Part shown: piece after piece, positions 18,693 to 26,288 of the stretch
How positions within the stretch are numbered: position 1 is the first letter of the stretch
Layout of the letters: every line of letters begins with the position of its first letter
From: Bacteroidaceae bacterium
Lineage (GTDB): Bacteria > Bacteroidota > Bacteroidia > Bacteroidales > Bacteroidaceae
Assembly: GCA_017520935.1 (NCBI GenBank)
Contig: JAFXEF010000001.1
Coordinates: forward strand, 33,077-97,076
DNA length: 64,000 bases
Direction: 5' to 3'
Translations under genes and position numbers: made by a program
Notes under the pieces: model-generated
Told to the model about the DNA's origin: nothing
Seen by the model: only the letters and a program-made list of their open reading frames with translations
The model's database searches: none

Positions 18693-19229
18693 ATGAAAAG
18701 AGTCCGTTGTCCCAAGTGCGACCATTTCATCCAGTTTGACGAGACCAAATACACCGACGGTCAATCGCTCGTATTCGTATGTGATAATTGCCAGAAACAG
18801 TTTGGCATACGTATAGGTGTGAGCAAACTGCGTGTCCTGCAGAAAGAGGAGTCAAAGACCAATTCCCTATCAGAAGAGCAGCAGGCCGAGAGTGTAGGTA
18901 CCATCGTAGCTGTAGAGAACGTGTTCGGCTTTCGTCAAGAGCATCCGCTTCACTTAGGCGACAATGTTATTGGCCGTCGTAACAAAGGCGACGAAGTGGA
19001 TATACCCATAGAGACCAACGACCCCAGCATGGATCGTCGGCACTGCATCATCAATGTGAAACGCGGCAAAGGGGGCGGCTATGTATATACTGTGCGTGAC
19101 AATGATAGCATTACCGGTACCTTTGTCATGAACGAGATTCTTGGGGCAAAAGACCGTCTGCGCATTGAAGATGGAGCTGTCATCACACTTGGTGCCACCA
19201 CCCTCATACTTCACGATGTAAAAGAATAG
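18693..19229 (+). CDS. Zinc-ribbon and FHA domain protein
   Basis: 178 aa. The N-terminus has two CxxC pairs (Cys6/Cys9 and Cys30/Cys33), an MJ0042-type zinc ribbon. After a polar linker, residues about 85-175 form an FHA domain with GRR, the DPSMDRRHC strand and NDNSITGTFVMNE, the usual phosphothreonine-binding pattern (GR, S..H, N-GT-like). FHA proteins read Ser/Thr phosphorylation; no kinase gene is nearby. It is co-transcribed with the HU-SPOR gene, so it may regulate the same envelope process. Function otherwise unknown. Confidence 0.85.
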   Translation: MKRVRCPKCDHFIQFDETKYTDGQSLVFVCDNCQKQFGIRIGVSKLRVLQKEESKTNSLSEEQQAESVGTIVAVENVFGFRQEHPLHLGDNVIGRRNKGDEVDIPIETNDPSMDRRHCIINVKRGKGGGYVYTVRDNDSITGTFVMNEILGAKDRLRIEDGAVITLGATTLILHDVKE

Positions 19230-19243
19230 TGTTGGCTGTAATA

Positions 19244-20284
19244 TTATATCGCCAATATCTTTGACTCCACATCGAAGGGGCAAAGATCATCCATGCGCAT
19301 GGCATCAACAGCTATTCGTGTCAGTTCTTGTGCATTGGCATAAGGGATTGACTCCTTGTCGGCAAAGTAGCGTCCGGCATCAAGCATGCATTGTTCCGGG
19401 ATTAAGCCTATCAGTTCGGTGCCTGTCACCTCATAGCCCAGTTCTTGAGCCACCATACACACCGTTTCATACGCCTTATGTATAGGACAAAGCGTGATGT
19501 CATTGATGTTCATCGACACTTGTGCACAGCCATACTCCTCAATGTACCAACCTATAGCCTTGCATCCACGAAGCAGTCCCGGACGACGCACTATTTTACC
19601 TTGGGTGTCTCGTAGGACATTGCCTTCAGTGTCGCGCTGCACTTCACCACTGGTTCGCACACGAGCCGCGATGGTTGCGGCCACATCACGCGATGTGGTG
19701 CTAAGGTTAAAGTTCACGGCAATCAGGAAATTACGTGCCCCCACCACTGTCGCTCCCGAACGTGCGGCTTGCTCTGTGTATTCTCCATCACCAAAATCAG
19801 GACGCATCACAGGGTCGCCCATTTTCTCGCGCAAGCCCTCATACTCACCACGGCGACAATCGGCAAGGTTTACGTGCTCGGGACAATAGGCGGCAGCTTC
19901 ATAGCAATAGGTGGGAATGCCTAATTCTTTATATATACGCTCGGCAAGTTTGCGAGCCAGTTCTGCACATTCGGCAAGTGTGATATTCTTTAAGGGAATC
20001 AAAGGAAGCACGTCGGTAGCCCCTATACGAGGATGCTCGCCGTGGTGGTGACGCATATCAATGAGTTCAGCGGCACGCTTCACCATACGGAAAGCAGCCT
20101 CCACCACGGCATCGGCAGGCCCCACGAACGTTATTACCGTACGGTTGGCCGCCTCGCCACGATCTATGTGCAATACGCGAACGCCATCGACCGAGCGTAT
20201 AGTATCGGCGATGGCGTTAATGGTTTCGATACTGCGTCCCTCACTAAAGTTGGGCACGCACTCAACGAATCGAGTGTTCATCAT
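19244..20284 (-). CDS. ftcD: Glutamate formimidoyltransferase
   Basis: 346 aa. It transfers the formimino group of N-formimino-L-glutamate to tetrahydrofolate in histidine degradation. The whole sequence fits the FtcD transferase domain: ECVPNFSEGR at the start, then DMRHHHGEHPRIGATDVLPLIP with the catalytic His region, and CSPEHV-like, NFLIAVNFNL and VSMNI segments. The cyclodeaminase domain of the mammalian fusion is absent, as usual in bacteria. The other hut genes are not in the window. It begins 7 nt after the porin gene ends, on the same strand. Confidence 0.93.
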   Translation of the reverse strand: MMNTRFVECVPNFSEGRSIETINAIADTIRSVDGVRVLHIDRGEAANRTVITFVGPADAVVEAAFRMVKRAAELIDMRHHHGEHPRIGATDVLPLIPLKNITLAECAELARKLAERIYKELGIPTYCYEAAAYCPEHVNLADCRRGEYEGLREKMGDPVMRPDFGDGEYTEQAARSGATVVGARNFLIAVNFNLSTTSRDVAATIAARVRTSGEVQRDTEGNVLRDTQGKIVRRPGLLRGCKAIGWYIEEYGCAQVSMNINDITLCPIHKAYETVCMVAQELGYEVTGTELIGLIPEQCMLDAGRYFADKESIPYANAQELTRIAVDAMRMDDLCPFDVESKILAI

Positions 20285-20290
20285 TCAGAT

Positions 20291-21517
20291 TTAGAAATCA
20301 TATTTAACCATTACACACACACGGTTGTTTTCAACCCAGTAGGTGCTATTAGAAAGCATGGAGACTTTGCCGTCTGCCTGATAAACACCATGAGCCGCAG
20401 CTGTATGTTCATACTCAAGACCAATTTGCATGTTCTCCACCTTGTAGGTTACGATAGGCGAGAAACGATAGGCTTGAGCCAAGCCTTTATTGTTACGAAC
20501 TACGGGAGTCTCTATATACTCATCTCCAGCCGAGCCATAATTCTTCATCCATCCGGCAAAGAAGCCGTAGCGAAGCTTCTTGCCATACATCATGGTTATC
20601 CATGCCGAACCGAGCTGCATAGGCTCGTAAGTATATGAACCATTGTCCGATATTTCCACGATGCCGAAGCCTGTAGGTTGCTGCATGTGTGAAGTATTTT
20701 GTCCATACACAGCCTTGGCACGGACTGTGAGGTCATCTGCCTTGAGCGAACCGAATGCCATAGCCGAGTAGCTGGTCAGGCGTTCATTGACAAACCTGTT
20801 ATCAGCCACCACACGCGGAGCTATCGTAGACGCATTTACACCAAAGCCTCCCGAGAGGTGCTTGCCTTTGGCTGTCATCCCTACAAAGAGCTCGGGCACA
20901 AGTGCATTGCGCGAATACACATTTGAAGTCTTGTCATCAAGTCCTACCGAACCGTATTGGAATTGATAGAGGGCAGCGGCAGTAAAGGTGAGCGAGGTTA
21001 TGGGAGAGTAGTTGTAGCGCACCTGCGGCGAGCGGTTGAAGGGATTGAACGGTGCTCCCGTAGCCAAACTGAATACTTCGGGCATCAGGTCGCCCGACAT
21101 CGGATGCCATGCCTGACCCACGAGCAAATCAGAATTATCCCAAGCCAACTTAGTGTGTGCCTGACGGATGCGGAGATTGAAAGCCGATGAACTGGAAGCA
21201 CCGCAAAAGTCCGACTCAAACTTGGCCGATGACCGTGCTCCCCAAATCTCGGGACCGCTCACATTGACGCCAAAACGGGTAGTGATGGAGAGGAAGCGTA
21301 CCGAGGGGATAGCATTCAGGTCCTCTCCATGGGCATTCAGCTTCTGGTCATTGGGGAGCATATTGAACAGCCCTTCGTTAGACTGGACACAACTGCGCGA
21401 ATCATACGTGAAGTAGTTGCGCACAAAACCATACACCTCGGCCTTCACCGCCTTATCTTGCGCTGAAGCAGCCAGGCCGCTTAACGCAAACAAGCTTACA
21501 ATCAATATCTTCTTCAT
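20291..21517 (-). CDS. Outer-membrane beta-barrel porin (DcaP-like)
   Basis: 408 aa with a signal peptide (MKKILIVSLFALSGLAASAQ). Alternating hydrophobic strands run throughout, there is no plug domain, and the protein ends in an aromatic residue (VCVMVKYDF), as outer-membrane barrels do. The length and strands fit a DcaP-like trimeric porin of the kind common in Bacteroidales. Substrate is unknown; co-transcription with ftcD could suggest uptake of a histidine- or dicarboxylate-related solute, which is a weak inference. A TAATTTTG at 21539-21546 (minus) is its likely -7 box. Confidence 0.82.
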   Translation of the reverse strand: MKKILIVSLFALSGLAASAQDKAVKAEVYGFVRNYFTYDSRSCVQSNEGLFNMLPNDQKLNAHGEDLNAIPSVRFLSITTRFGVNVSGPEIWGARSSAKFESDFCGASSSSAFNLRIRQAHTKLAWDNSDLLVGQAWHPMSGDLMPEVFSLATGAPFNPFNRSPQVRYNYSPITSLTFTAAALYQFQYGSVGLDDKTSNVYSRNALVPELFVGMTAKGKHLSGGFGVNASTIAPRVVADNRFVNERLTSYSAMAFGSLKADDLTVRAKAVYGQNTSHMQQPTGFGIVEISDNGSYTYEPMQLGSAWITMMYGKKLRYGFFAGWMKNYGSAGDEYIETPVVRNNKGLAQAYRFSPIVTYKVENMQIGLEYEHTAAAHGVYQADGKVSMLSNSTYWVENNRVCVMVKYDF

Positions 21518-21538
21518 ACGTTACTTCTTAAGTGTAGG

Positions 21539-21546
21539 CAAAATTA
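21539..21546 (-). promoter_or_regulatory. Candidate -7 box of the porin-ftcD operon
   Basis: TAATTTTG on the minus strand, 22 nt upstream of the porin ATG. The -33 element is not clear. Confidence 0.5.
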
Positions 21547-21630
21547 CAAAATACTATTCAAAAAGCCTATAAATTGTAGAATAAAAATTGGAGGAAGAGG
21601 CTGCATGAAAGGTCCGCGAGGTCTTGAGCT

Positions 21631-21663
21631 ACGATAAAAACGAAGCGTAAGTTACGATAAAAG
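21631..21663. repeat. Copy of the TATCGTAACTTACGCTTCG repeat
   Basis: The complementary strand reads TATCGTAACTTACGCTTCG, the same unit that is tandemly repeated at 41580-41690. A second partial unit (ACGATAAAAACGAAG) overlaps it. Non-coding. Confidence 0.6.
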
Positions 21664-21710
21664 GCAGTGTTCTCTTATGGGAAATATGCAGAGACTATGA
21701 TATAAAGTAA

Positions 21711-21790
21711 AATCATAACTTATGATTACTTAATCACAACTTATAATTAAGTAATCAGAACTTGTGATTACCTAATCAGAACTTATGATT
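21711..21790. repeat. Four-copy palindromic array with exact 21-bp period
   Basis: Units begin at 21711, 21732, 21753 and 21774. Each is a 17-bp near-palindrome, AATCAnAACTTrTrATT, plus 4 variable bases; the first unit (AATCATAACTTATGATT) is symmetric apart from the central base. A 21-bp step is two helical turns, so all sites face the same side of the DNA. It lies about 155 bp upstream of the CXXX operon promoter and between divergent transcription units. Likely a cooperative operator array; a simple tandem repeat is the alternative. Confidence 0.65.
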
Positions 21791-21944
21791 TGTGTTTACA
21801 TAAAGGGTAGTAAAGGGTTTACCTCTATTAAAACCAACTTTTTATTCATTTGATTATATTTTTTTTGATAAGCTATTCTGAATTTATATCGAAATCATGT
21901 TAAAATAATTCTTCTTCCATTGTTCGTGTTTCAGAATTAAGTTG

Positions 21945-21952
21945 TACTTTTG
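21945..21952 (+). promoter_or_regulatory. -7 box (TACTTTTG) of the CXXX operon
   Basis: TACTTTTG with TTCG at 21923-21926 as a possible -33 element (18-nt spacing). It is the best promoter candidate in the 824-bp gap and would start the long structured leader near 21958. Confidence 0.6.
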
Positions 21953-21957
21953 CAGTA

Positions 21958-22284
21958 TCTCTACGCCGATACCTTGATTTAGTTGTACGGATTAAGGTGG
22001 CAGGGTGGGGATGACATAATGGAAAAAGCGTTTACTTAGCGCTTGTTTTGACGTGTGGAAATCTGGCAGTTTCAACAATCTTGTCAAAAACAAGGCAACG
22101 GTAGATGCCTATGGGTATGTTATATCAAAACATTCAGGGTGCTTGCGTGTTGATGCAAGTGCAGTTTGTGCATATTACATATCGGCGTGGGCTTCGGCGT
22201 TGCTCGTTTCGACAAGATGGGCGATGCCAGAGCCTCTACACGTGGGACGAGTAACAGGTACAGATTCCCACGCTTTTTCTTTTT
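21958..22284 (+). ncRNA. Structured leader or small RNA upstream of the CXXX operon
   Basis: About 330 nt rich in hairpins: AAGCG/CGCTT (22026-22044), CTTGT/ACAAG (about 22080-22094), CTTGC/GCAAG (about 22142-22158). The final nested structure has GCGTGGG (22185-22191) pairing with CCCACGC (22267-22273) and, inside it, GTTGCTCG pairing with CGAGTAAC. The outer stem is followed by TTTTTCTTTTT, an intrinsic terminator. The operon start codon is 57 nt further on. It is therefore either an attenuator/riboswitch-like leader or a separate small RNA. No known riboswitch class was recognised. Short ORFs in both strands here look like chance. Confidence 0.5.
22185..22284 (+). terminator. Intrinsic terminator or attenuator at the end of the leader
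   Basis: GCGTGGG...CCCACGC closing a nested stem, followed by an 11-nt pyrimidine tract of almost all T. Located 57 nt upstream of the first operon gene, so read-through must be needed unless another promoter exists between 22285 and 22341, where I see none. Confidence 0.6.
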
Positions 22285-22341
22285 AAATAAGGTATTGCCG
22301 AGTCTGGGGAGTCTATAGGCTGCAAAATTCATTTTGGCAGT

Positions 22342-22707
22342 ATGAAGAAGTGTGGGTGCATGTTGATTTTGGCTTTGACGCTAACGTCATGTAGTCCTAA
22401 TGCCTGGGCCATGTTTTATGACATTATGGAACTGACTGGAGGTGTGTTAGGGTTGACTGCAGGGGTGATTGATTTGGTCGATGGCAATAATAGCACATAC
22501 AGTAGTGGCAGCTATAGTACGCAAAGGAGTGGACGTTCAAGACAAACCATTGAACGGGAAATAGCTGAATATGAAAAACGCATCGGAGAGTGTGAACGGT
22601 ACATGGAGAATACAACCAACCCTGTTACACAAAGGCAGTATATGCAGACCATACAGAACTATAGGAAAATGATACAAGATCGTTACCGAGAGTTGCAAAA
22701 TCTCTGA
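22342..22707 (+). CDS. Small lipoprotein with coiled-coil tail, first gene of the CXXX operon
   Basis: 121 aa. Signal peptide with a lipobox (LTSC, Cys17), a short hydrophobic glycine-rich stretch (ELTGGVLGLTAGVIDLVDG, about residues 30-48), then a Ser/Tyr-rich linker. A charged helix with heptad-like spacing follows (about 70-121, REIAEYEKRIGECERYMEN). I do not recognise the family. It is co-directional with the CXXX genes and 33 nt upstream of the next lipoprotein gene. A role in envelope anchoring is possible; involvement in peptide export is only inferred from position. Confidence 0.75.
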   Translation: MKKCGCMLILALTLTSCSPNAWAMFYDIMELTGGVLGLTAGVIDLVDGNNSTYSSGSYSTQRSGRSRQTIEREIAEYEKRIGECERYMENTTNPVTQRQYMQTIQNYRKMIQDRYRELQNL

Positions 22708-22740
22708 AATAAGGAATTATCTAAATTAAACACAACAATT

Positions 22741-24462
22741 ATGAAAAAAAAGATTTTTATGCTGATGGCATTGGCATTGTGCTTTACATTCAATGCTTGT
22801 GACCCTACTGTTGATCCAATTCCAGAAGAGGGTGTGGACATTTCGTTGAACAAAGAAGAATTGGTACTTGAAATTGGGCAGAGCGAGAGGCTTGTTGCTG
22901 CTTTTGACCCTGTTGATGCTTCTAATACAGCCCATACGTGGAGTAGTGGCAACCCAAAGATTGCTTCGGTTGACGAAACGGGCAATGTTACGGGTGTGAG
23001 TGTAGGCGAGACAACAGTTGCAGTCAAAGCTCTGGATGGCGGCAAGATGGCGACATGCCGAGTAACCATCGTTGAGAAGTTTATCTCTGTTACAGGAATC
23101 ACGCTTGACCAATCGGAATGTACAATGATCGAGGGTGACGAATTGGTCTTGGTGGCTACAATCAAGCCATCCAATGCATCGAAGAAAGCGGTCAGTTGGA
23201 GTTCCGACAACAAGGAGGTGGCCGTGGTGAGCACCGAGGGACGCATCACAGCTATAGCCCCGGGTGAAGCAACCATCACTGCAACCACTGAGGATGGTGA
23301 GAAGACGGCATCGTGCAAAATTACTGTCATTGCGCGTGGAGCAAAAATTTCGGAAGCCGATGTGACAAATATCACATCCAACTCGGCACTTGTTACAGGC
23401 CACGTAGAGGTGTCGGGTGTAGAGGTCTCTGAAGTGGGCCTTTGCTGGGCTACCACACAGAATCCTACCATAGAGAACCAGAGCATCAAGTCTTCATCGA
23501 AGCAGGGCGTGATCTATACCATCCGTAATCTATCGGCCGAAACAACTTATTACGTACGTCTGTACGCGGTTATTGATGGTTCTGTAAAGTATGGTAACCA
23601 AAACATCTTCGCCACCCTGCCAGCTGTTGATTTTGATATCCCCGAGATTTCGGATATCGCAGCCCACTCTACGGTAGTGAATGGTGTTGTTTATGCCAAT
23701 GGCTCGAAGTTGGATGAAACGGGAGTGGTATATGGCACAGCCTCTATGCCTACAATAGACAACAACAAGGTGGTAGTTTCTGATGAGAATATCAATTGTT
23801 CTATATATGACTTGCTGGCCGATACTCGTTACTATGTGCGCTTATATGCTGTGGTAAATGGTCAAAGCTATTATAGTGAAGAGGTGGAGTTTGTGACTAA
23901 TGAAGAACTGATTGTTAAATTTGCTCCTACAGACTATTATGAAAACCGACTTATATTGAAAGCGAAAGCCCCCAAAGGATATACAAGTGTGGAGGTATGC
24001 TACAATACCAAGCCGAATCCTAAGATTACCGATAATACCGCTACGGCTACATTAGATAAGAATGGTGATTTTGTATGGGATTTGACTGGACTCGCTAAGG
24101 GTACTACCTATTATATCAGACCTTATAGTAGAACTGGGGCGAAGATTGATTATCATGAAGAGGAGGTATCAACAGAAACCTTGGGAGGAACTTATGGCTT
24201 TTCAAATGGATCATCATCATACTATGGTGACCGTAAACAAAGAATGCATATAGATTACGTATTGCCTCAGGGTACATATATGGTTAGTTATGAGAAGAAT
24301 GTTTATACTTATGGAGTTAATAATACTGAAACTGGAGAATATAAACAGTCAATCTATATTGATGGAGGGAAAGGTACGTTCTATATAGAGAAAGACCGTT
24401 ATAATGCTCACGGTGAAGTATATGTGATGGACATAGAAAGAAATATTATATTTCACTATTAA
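22741..24462 (+). CDS. Surface lipoprotein with two Big_2 domains and FN3-like repeats
   Basis: 573 aa. Signal peptide with Cys20 at the cleavage site (FNAC). Residues about 30-115 and 118-200 are bacterial Ig-like Big_2 domains (ITLDQSECTMIEGDELVLVATIKP, WSSDNKEVAVVS, G-ATITATT). Residues about 200-480 hold three FN3-like repeats with the recurring YYVRLYAVVNG motif. The last about 90 residues are Tyr-rich and of unknown type. Such proteins are displayed on the cell surface, for adhesion or as scaffolds. It sits 48 nt before the cysteine-repeat peptide gene and is probably co-transcribed, which is unusual for a RiPP-type cluster. Confidence 0.85.
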   Translation: MKKKIFMLMALALCFTFNACDPTVDPIPEEGVDISLNKEELVLEIGQSERLVAAFDPVDASNTAHTWSSGNPKIASVDETGNVTGVSVGETTVAVKALDGGKMATCRVTIVEKFISVTGITLDQSECTMIEGDELVLVATIKPSNASKKAVSWSSDNKEVAVVSTEGRITAIAPGEATITATTEDGEKTASCKITVIARGAKISEADVTNITSNSALVTGHVEVSGVEVSEVGLCWATTQNPTIENQSIKSSSKQGVIYTIRNLSAETTYYVRLYAVIDGSVKYGNQNIFATLPAVDFDIPEISDIAAHSTVVNGVVYANGSKLDETGVVYGTASMPTIDNNKVVVSDENINCSIYDLLADTRYYVRLYAVVNGQSYYSEEVEFVTNEELIVKFAPTDYYENRLILKAKAPKGYTSVEVCYNTKPNPKITDNTATATLDKNGDFVWDLTGLAKGTTYYIRPYSRTGAKIDYHEEEVSTETLGGTYGFSNGSSSYYGDRKQRMHIDYVLPQGTYMVSYEKNVYTYGVNNTETGEYKQSIYIDGGKGTFYIEKDRYNAHGEVYVMDIERNIIFHY

Positions 24463-24510
24463 ACAAAGTGGAAAATCAATATTACATGATTCATTATTAA
24501 ATCATTTCCA

Positions 24511-25026
24511 ATGGATCTCGAACGCAGAAAATTCTTTAAGACGGTAGTGACCAAGGTACTACCGATTTTAGGCACCATAGTTGTTGCTCCCAACCTGTTA
24601 TCCTCCTGTTGTCCCGATGACCTTGTATTAGGTTGTGGCAATAGTTGTATGGGAACGGCACAAAGTGGTTGTGGAACTTCGTGTAGCAGTTCATGTGTAG
24701 GTACAGCTCAAGGTGGATGTGGTAGCAGTTGCCAATCCTCATGCTCGGGCTCGTGCAGTGAAGGTTGTGAGGGGAGTGCCAAGGCTGCTGGATGTGATGG
24801 ATGTGCAGCATCGTGCAACAGCTCGTGCTCTGAATCATCCACCGCTGCTGCTTGTTCAGGATGTGGCAACAGTTGTAATCGGGCTTGTGCACAATCATGT
24901 CTATCGACTTGCCGGAACACTTGTGATGTCACTTGTCAGTTGTCGTGTAAAACGACCTGTAGAGATGGATGCTATCAGGGTTGCTTAGGAACTTGTAAAG
25001 GTTACTGTACAATCTTAAACGATTAG
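24511..25026 (+). CDS. CXXX-repeat cysteine-rich peptide with Tat-like lipoprotein signal (putative RiPP precursor)
   Basis: 171 aa with 30 cysteines. The N-terminus, MDLERRKFFKTVVTKVLPIL, has a twin-arginine pattern (RRxFFK) before a hydrophobic stretch that ends in a lipobox (LLSSC, Cys33). The rest is built of C-x3 units: the last 13 cysteines are spaced exactly four residues apart. In the first half the spacings 8, or 9 followed by 3, keep the same four-residue register. Spacer residues are Gly, Ser, Ala, Thr, Asn and Gln. The next two genes encode the maturases named for CXXX-repeat targets. A Tat route would allow export after cytoplasmic modification or metal loading. Product structure is unknown. 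The gene ends 4 nt before the radical SAM gene. Confidence 0.85.
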   Translation: MDLERRKFFKTVVTKVLPILGTIVVAPNLLSSCCPDDLVLGCGNSCMGTAQSGCGTSCSSSCVGTAQGGCGSSCQSSCSGSCSEGCEGSAKAAGCDGCAASCNSSCSESSTAAACSGCGNSCNRACAQSCLSTCRNTCDVTCQLSCKTTCRDGCYQGCLGTCKGYCTILND

Positions 25027-25030
25027 GCTG

Positions 25031-26284
25031 ATGGCACAATATAAAAGCAACACCAAAGACTGGCAGTCTGGAATGGCGAAAAGCATCACCTTTATCGTTA
25101 CTAAGGACTGCCAGCTTGCCTGCAAATATTGTTATCTTGTAGGCAAGAACACGAAAGAGCGCATGCCGTGGGAAATCGCCAAGCAGGCGATAGACTATAT
25201 CCTCAGTCATGAAAAGGATTTCAAGGAAGAGTCTGTGATTTGGGACTTCATCGGTGGCGAACCCTTCTTGGAGATAGATTTAATAGACCGTATCTGTGAC
25301 TACCTGAAAGTAGAAATGTATAGGAGAAATCATCATTGGTTCGACTCCTACCGCTTCAGTCTCTCCACCAATGGTATCAATTACCATACGGAGAAGGTAC
25401 AGAACTTTATAGAGAAGAACCGCAGCCACTTGAGCATAGGCATTACGATTGATGGCACAAAACGGAAGCATGATCTTAACCGTATATGGAAGACTCCAGA
25501 GATGGAACGGGGCATTACCCCCAACAACCCATCGGAAGAGCGGGGTTCGTATGACGATGTGGTACGTAATATTCCATTATGGTTGCAGCAATTTCCTGGT
25601 GGGTATACAAAGGTGACAGTCAGCAGTGCCGACATACCTTATATAAAGGAGAGTGTACTGCACTTATTTAGTCTTGGCATTCATGAAGTCAATATCAATT
25701 GTGTGTTTGAGGATGTATGGAACGAGGGGGATGACAAACTCTTTGAGGAACAGTTGATGGAACTGGCCGATGCTATTATCGACAATAACCTATACAAGGA
25801 GAATGCATGCTCGTTCTTTGTAGACCATATAGGAAAGCCTTTGGACTGCACCTTGCAGAATCAGAACTGGTGTGGAGCAGGAAGAATGTTATCAATTGAT
25901 ACAGCAGGCAACTTTTATCCTTGCACACGCTTTGCGCAGTATTCACTTCGCAACAAGCAGGCATGGATTATAGGTAATATTCATGATGGTATCGATAAGA
26001 ACAAGTTGCGTCCGTTCCTCACGCTAGACCGTTGTACCCAGAGCACACAGGTATGTATTGACTGTGAGGTGACAAGCGGTTGCGCTTGGTGTCAAGGCGA
26101 GAACTATGATGCAGCTGATACTCCTACGGTATACCAAAGAACTACGGCAATCTGCAAAATGCATAAGGCGCGTGTAAGGGCCAACAATTATTATTGGAAC
26201 AAACTGTTCCGAAAGTTAGAGTTGGAAGGTGAGCGCGAAGCCTATGAGAAAAACAAACGTGAGTCTAACGTAAGCAACTGTTGA
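25031..26284 (+). CDS. Radical SAM/SPASM peptide maturase, CXXX-repeat target family
   Basis: 417 aa. The radical SAM cluster motif is Cys27-QLA-Cys31-KY-Cys34 (CxxxCxxC), followed by the GGEPFLE SAM-binding motif (about residues 77-83). The C-terminal SPASM domain has the usual cysteine series: NWCGAGR...FYPC, then CTQSTQVCIDC, SGCAWC and a last IC near residue 380. SPASM enzymes carry two auxiliary 4Fe-4S clusters and modify peptides, for example by making thioether or carbon-carbon crosslinks. The target is most likely the Cys-repeat peptide encoded immediately upstream (4-nt gap). The reaction is not known. Start chosen at 25031, 4 nt after the precursor stop. Confidence 0.9.
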   Translation: MAQYKSNTKDWQSGMAKSITFIVTKDCQLACKYCYLVGKNTKERMPWEIAKQAIDYILSHEKDFKEESVIWDFIGGEPFLEIDLIDRICDYLKVEMYRRNHHWFDSYRFSLSTNGINYHTEKVQNFIEKNRSHLSIGITIDGTKRKHDLNRIWKTPEMERGITPNNPSEERGSYDDVVRNIPLWLQQFPGGYTKVTVSSADIPYIKESVLHLFSLGIHEVNINCVFEDVWNEGDDKLFEEQLMELADAIIDNNLYKENACSFFVDHIGKPLDCTLQNQNWCGAGRMLSIDTAGNFYPCTRFAQYSLRNKQAWIIGNIHDGIDKNKLRPFLTLDRCTQSTQVCIDCEVTSGCAWCQGENYDAADTPTVYQRTTAICKMHKARVRANNYYWNKLFRKLELEGEREAYEKNKRESNVSNC

Positions 26285-26288
26285 TACG

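Noticed and set aside
21711..21790. CRISPR-like appearance of the repeated 17-mers
   Set aside because: The spacers are only 4 bp, the units are palindromes and no cas genes are present.
22053..22332. Short ORFs of 77 aa (plus) and 70 aa (minus) in the CXXX leader
   Set aside because: They overlap strong RNA hairpins and the terminator, have no start context and show unnatural composition.
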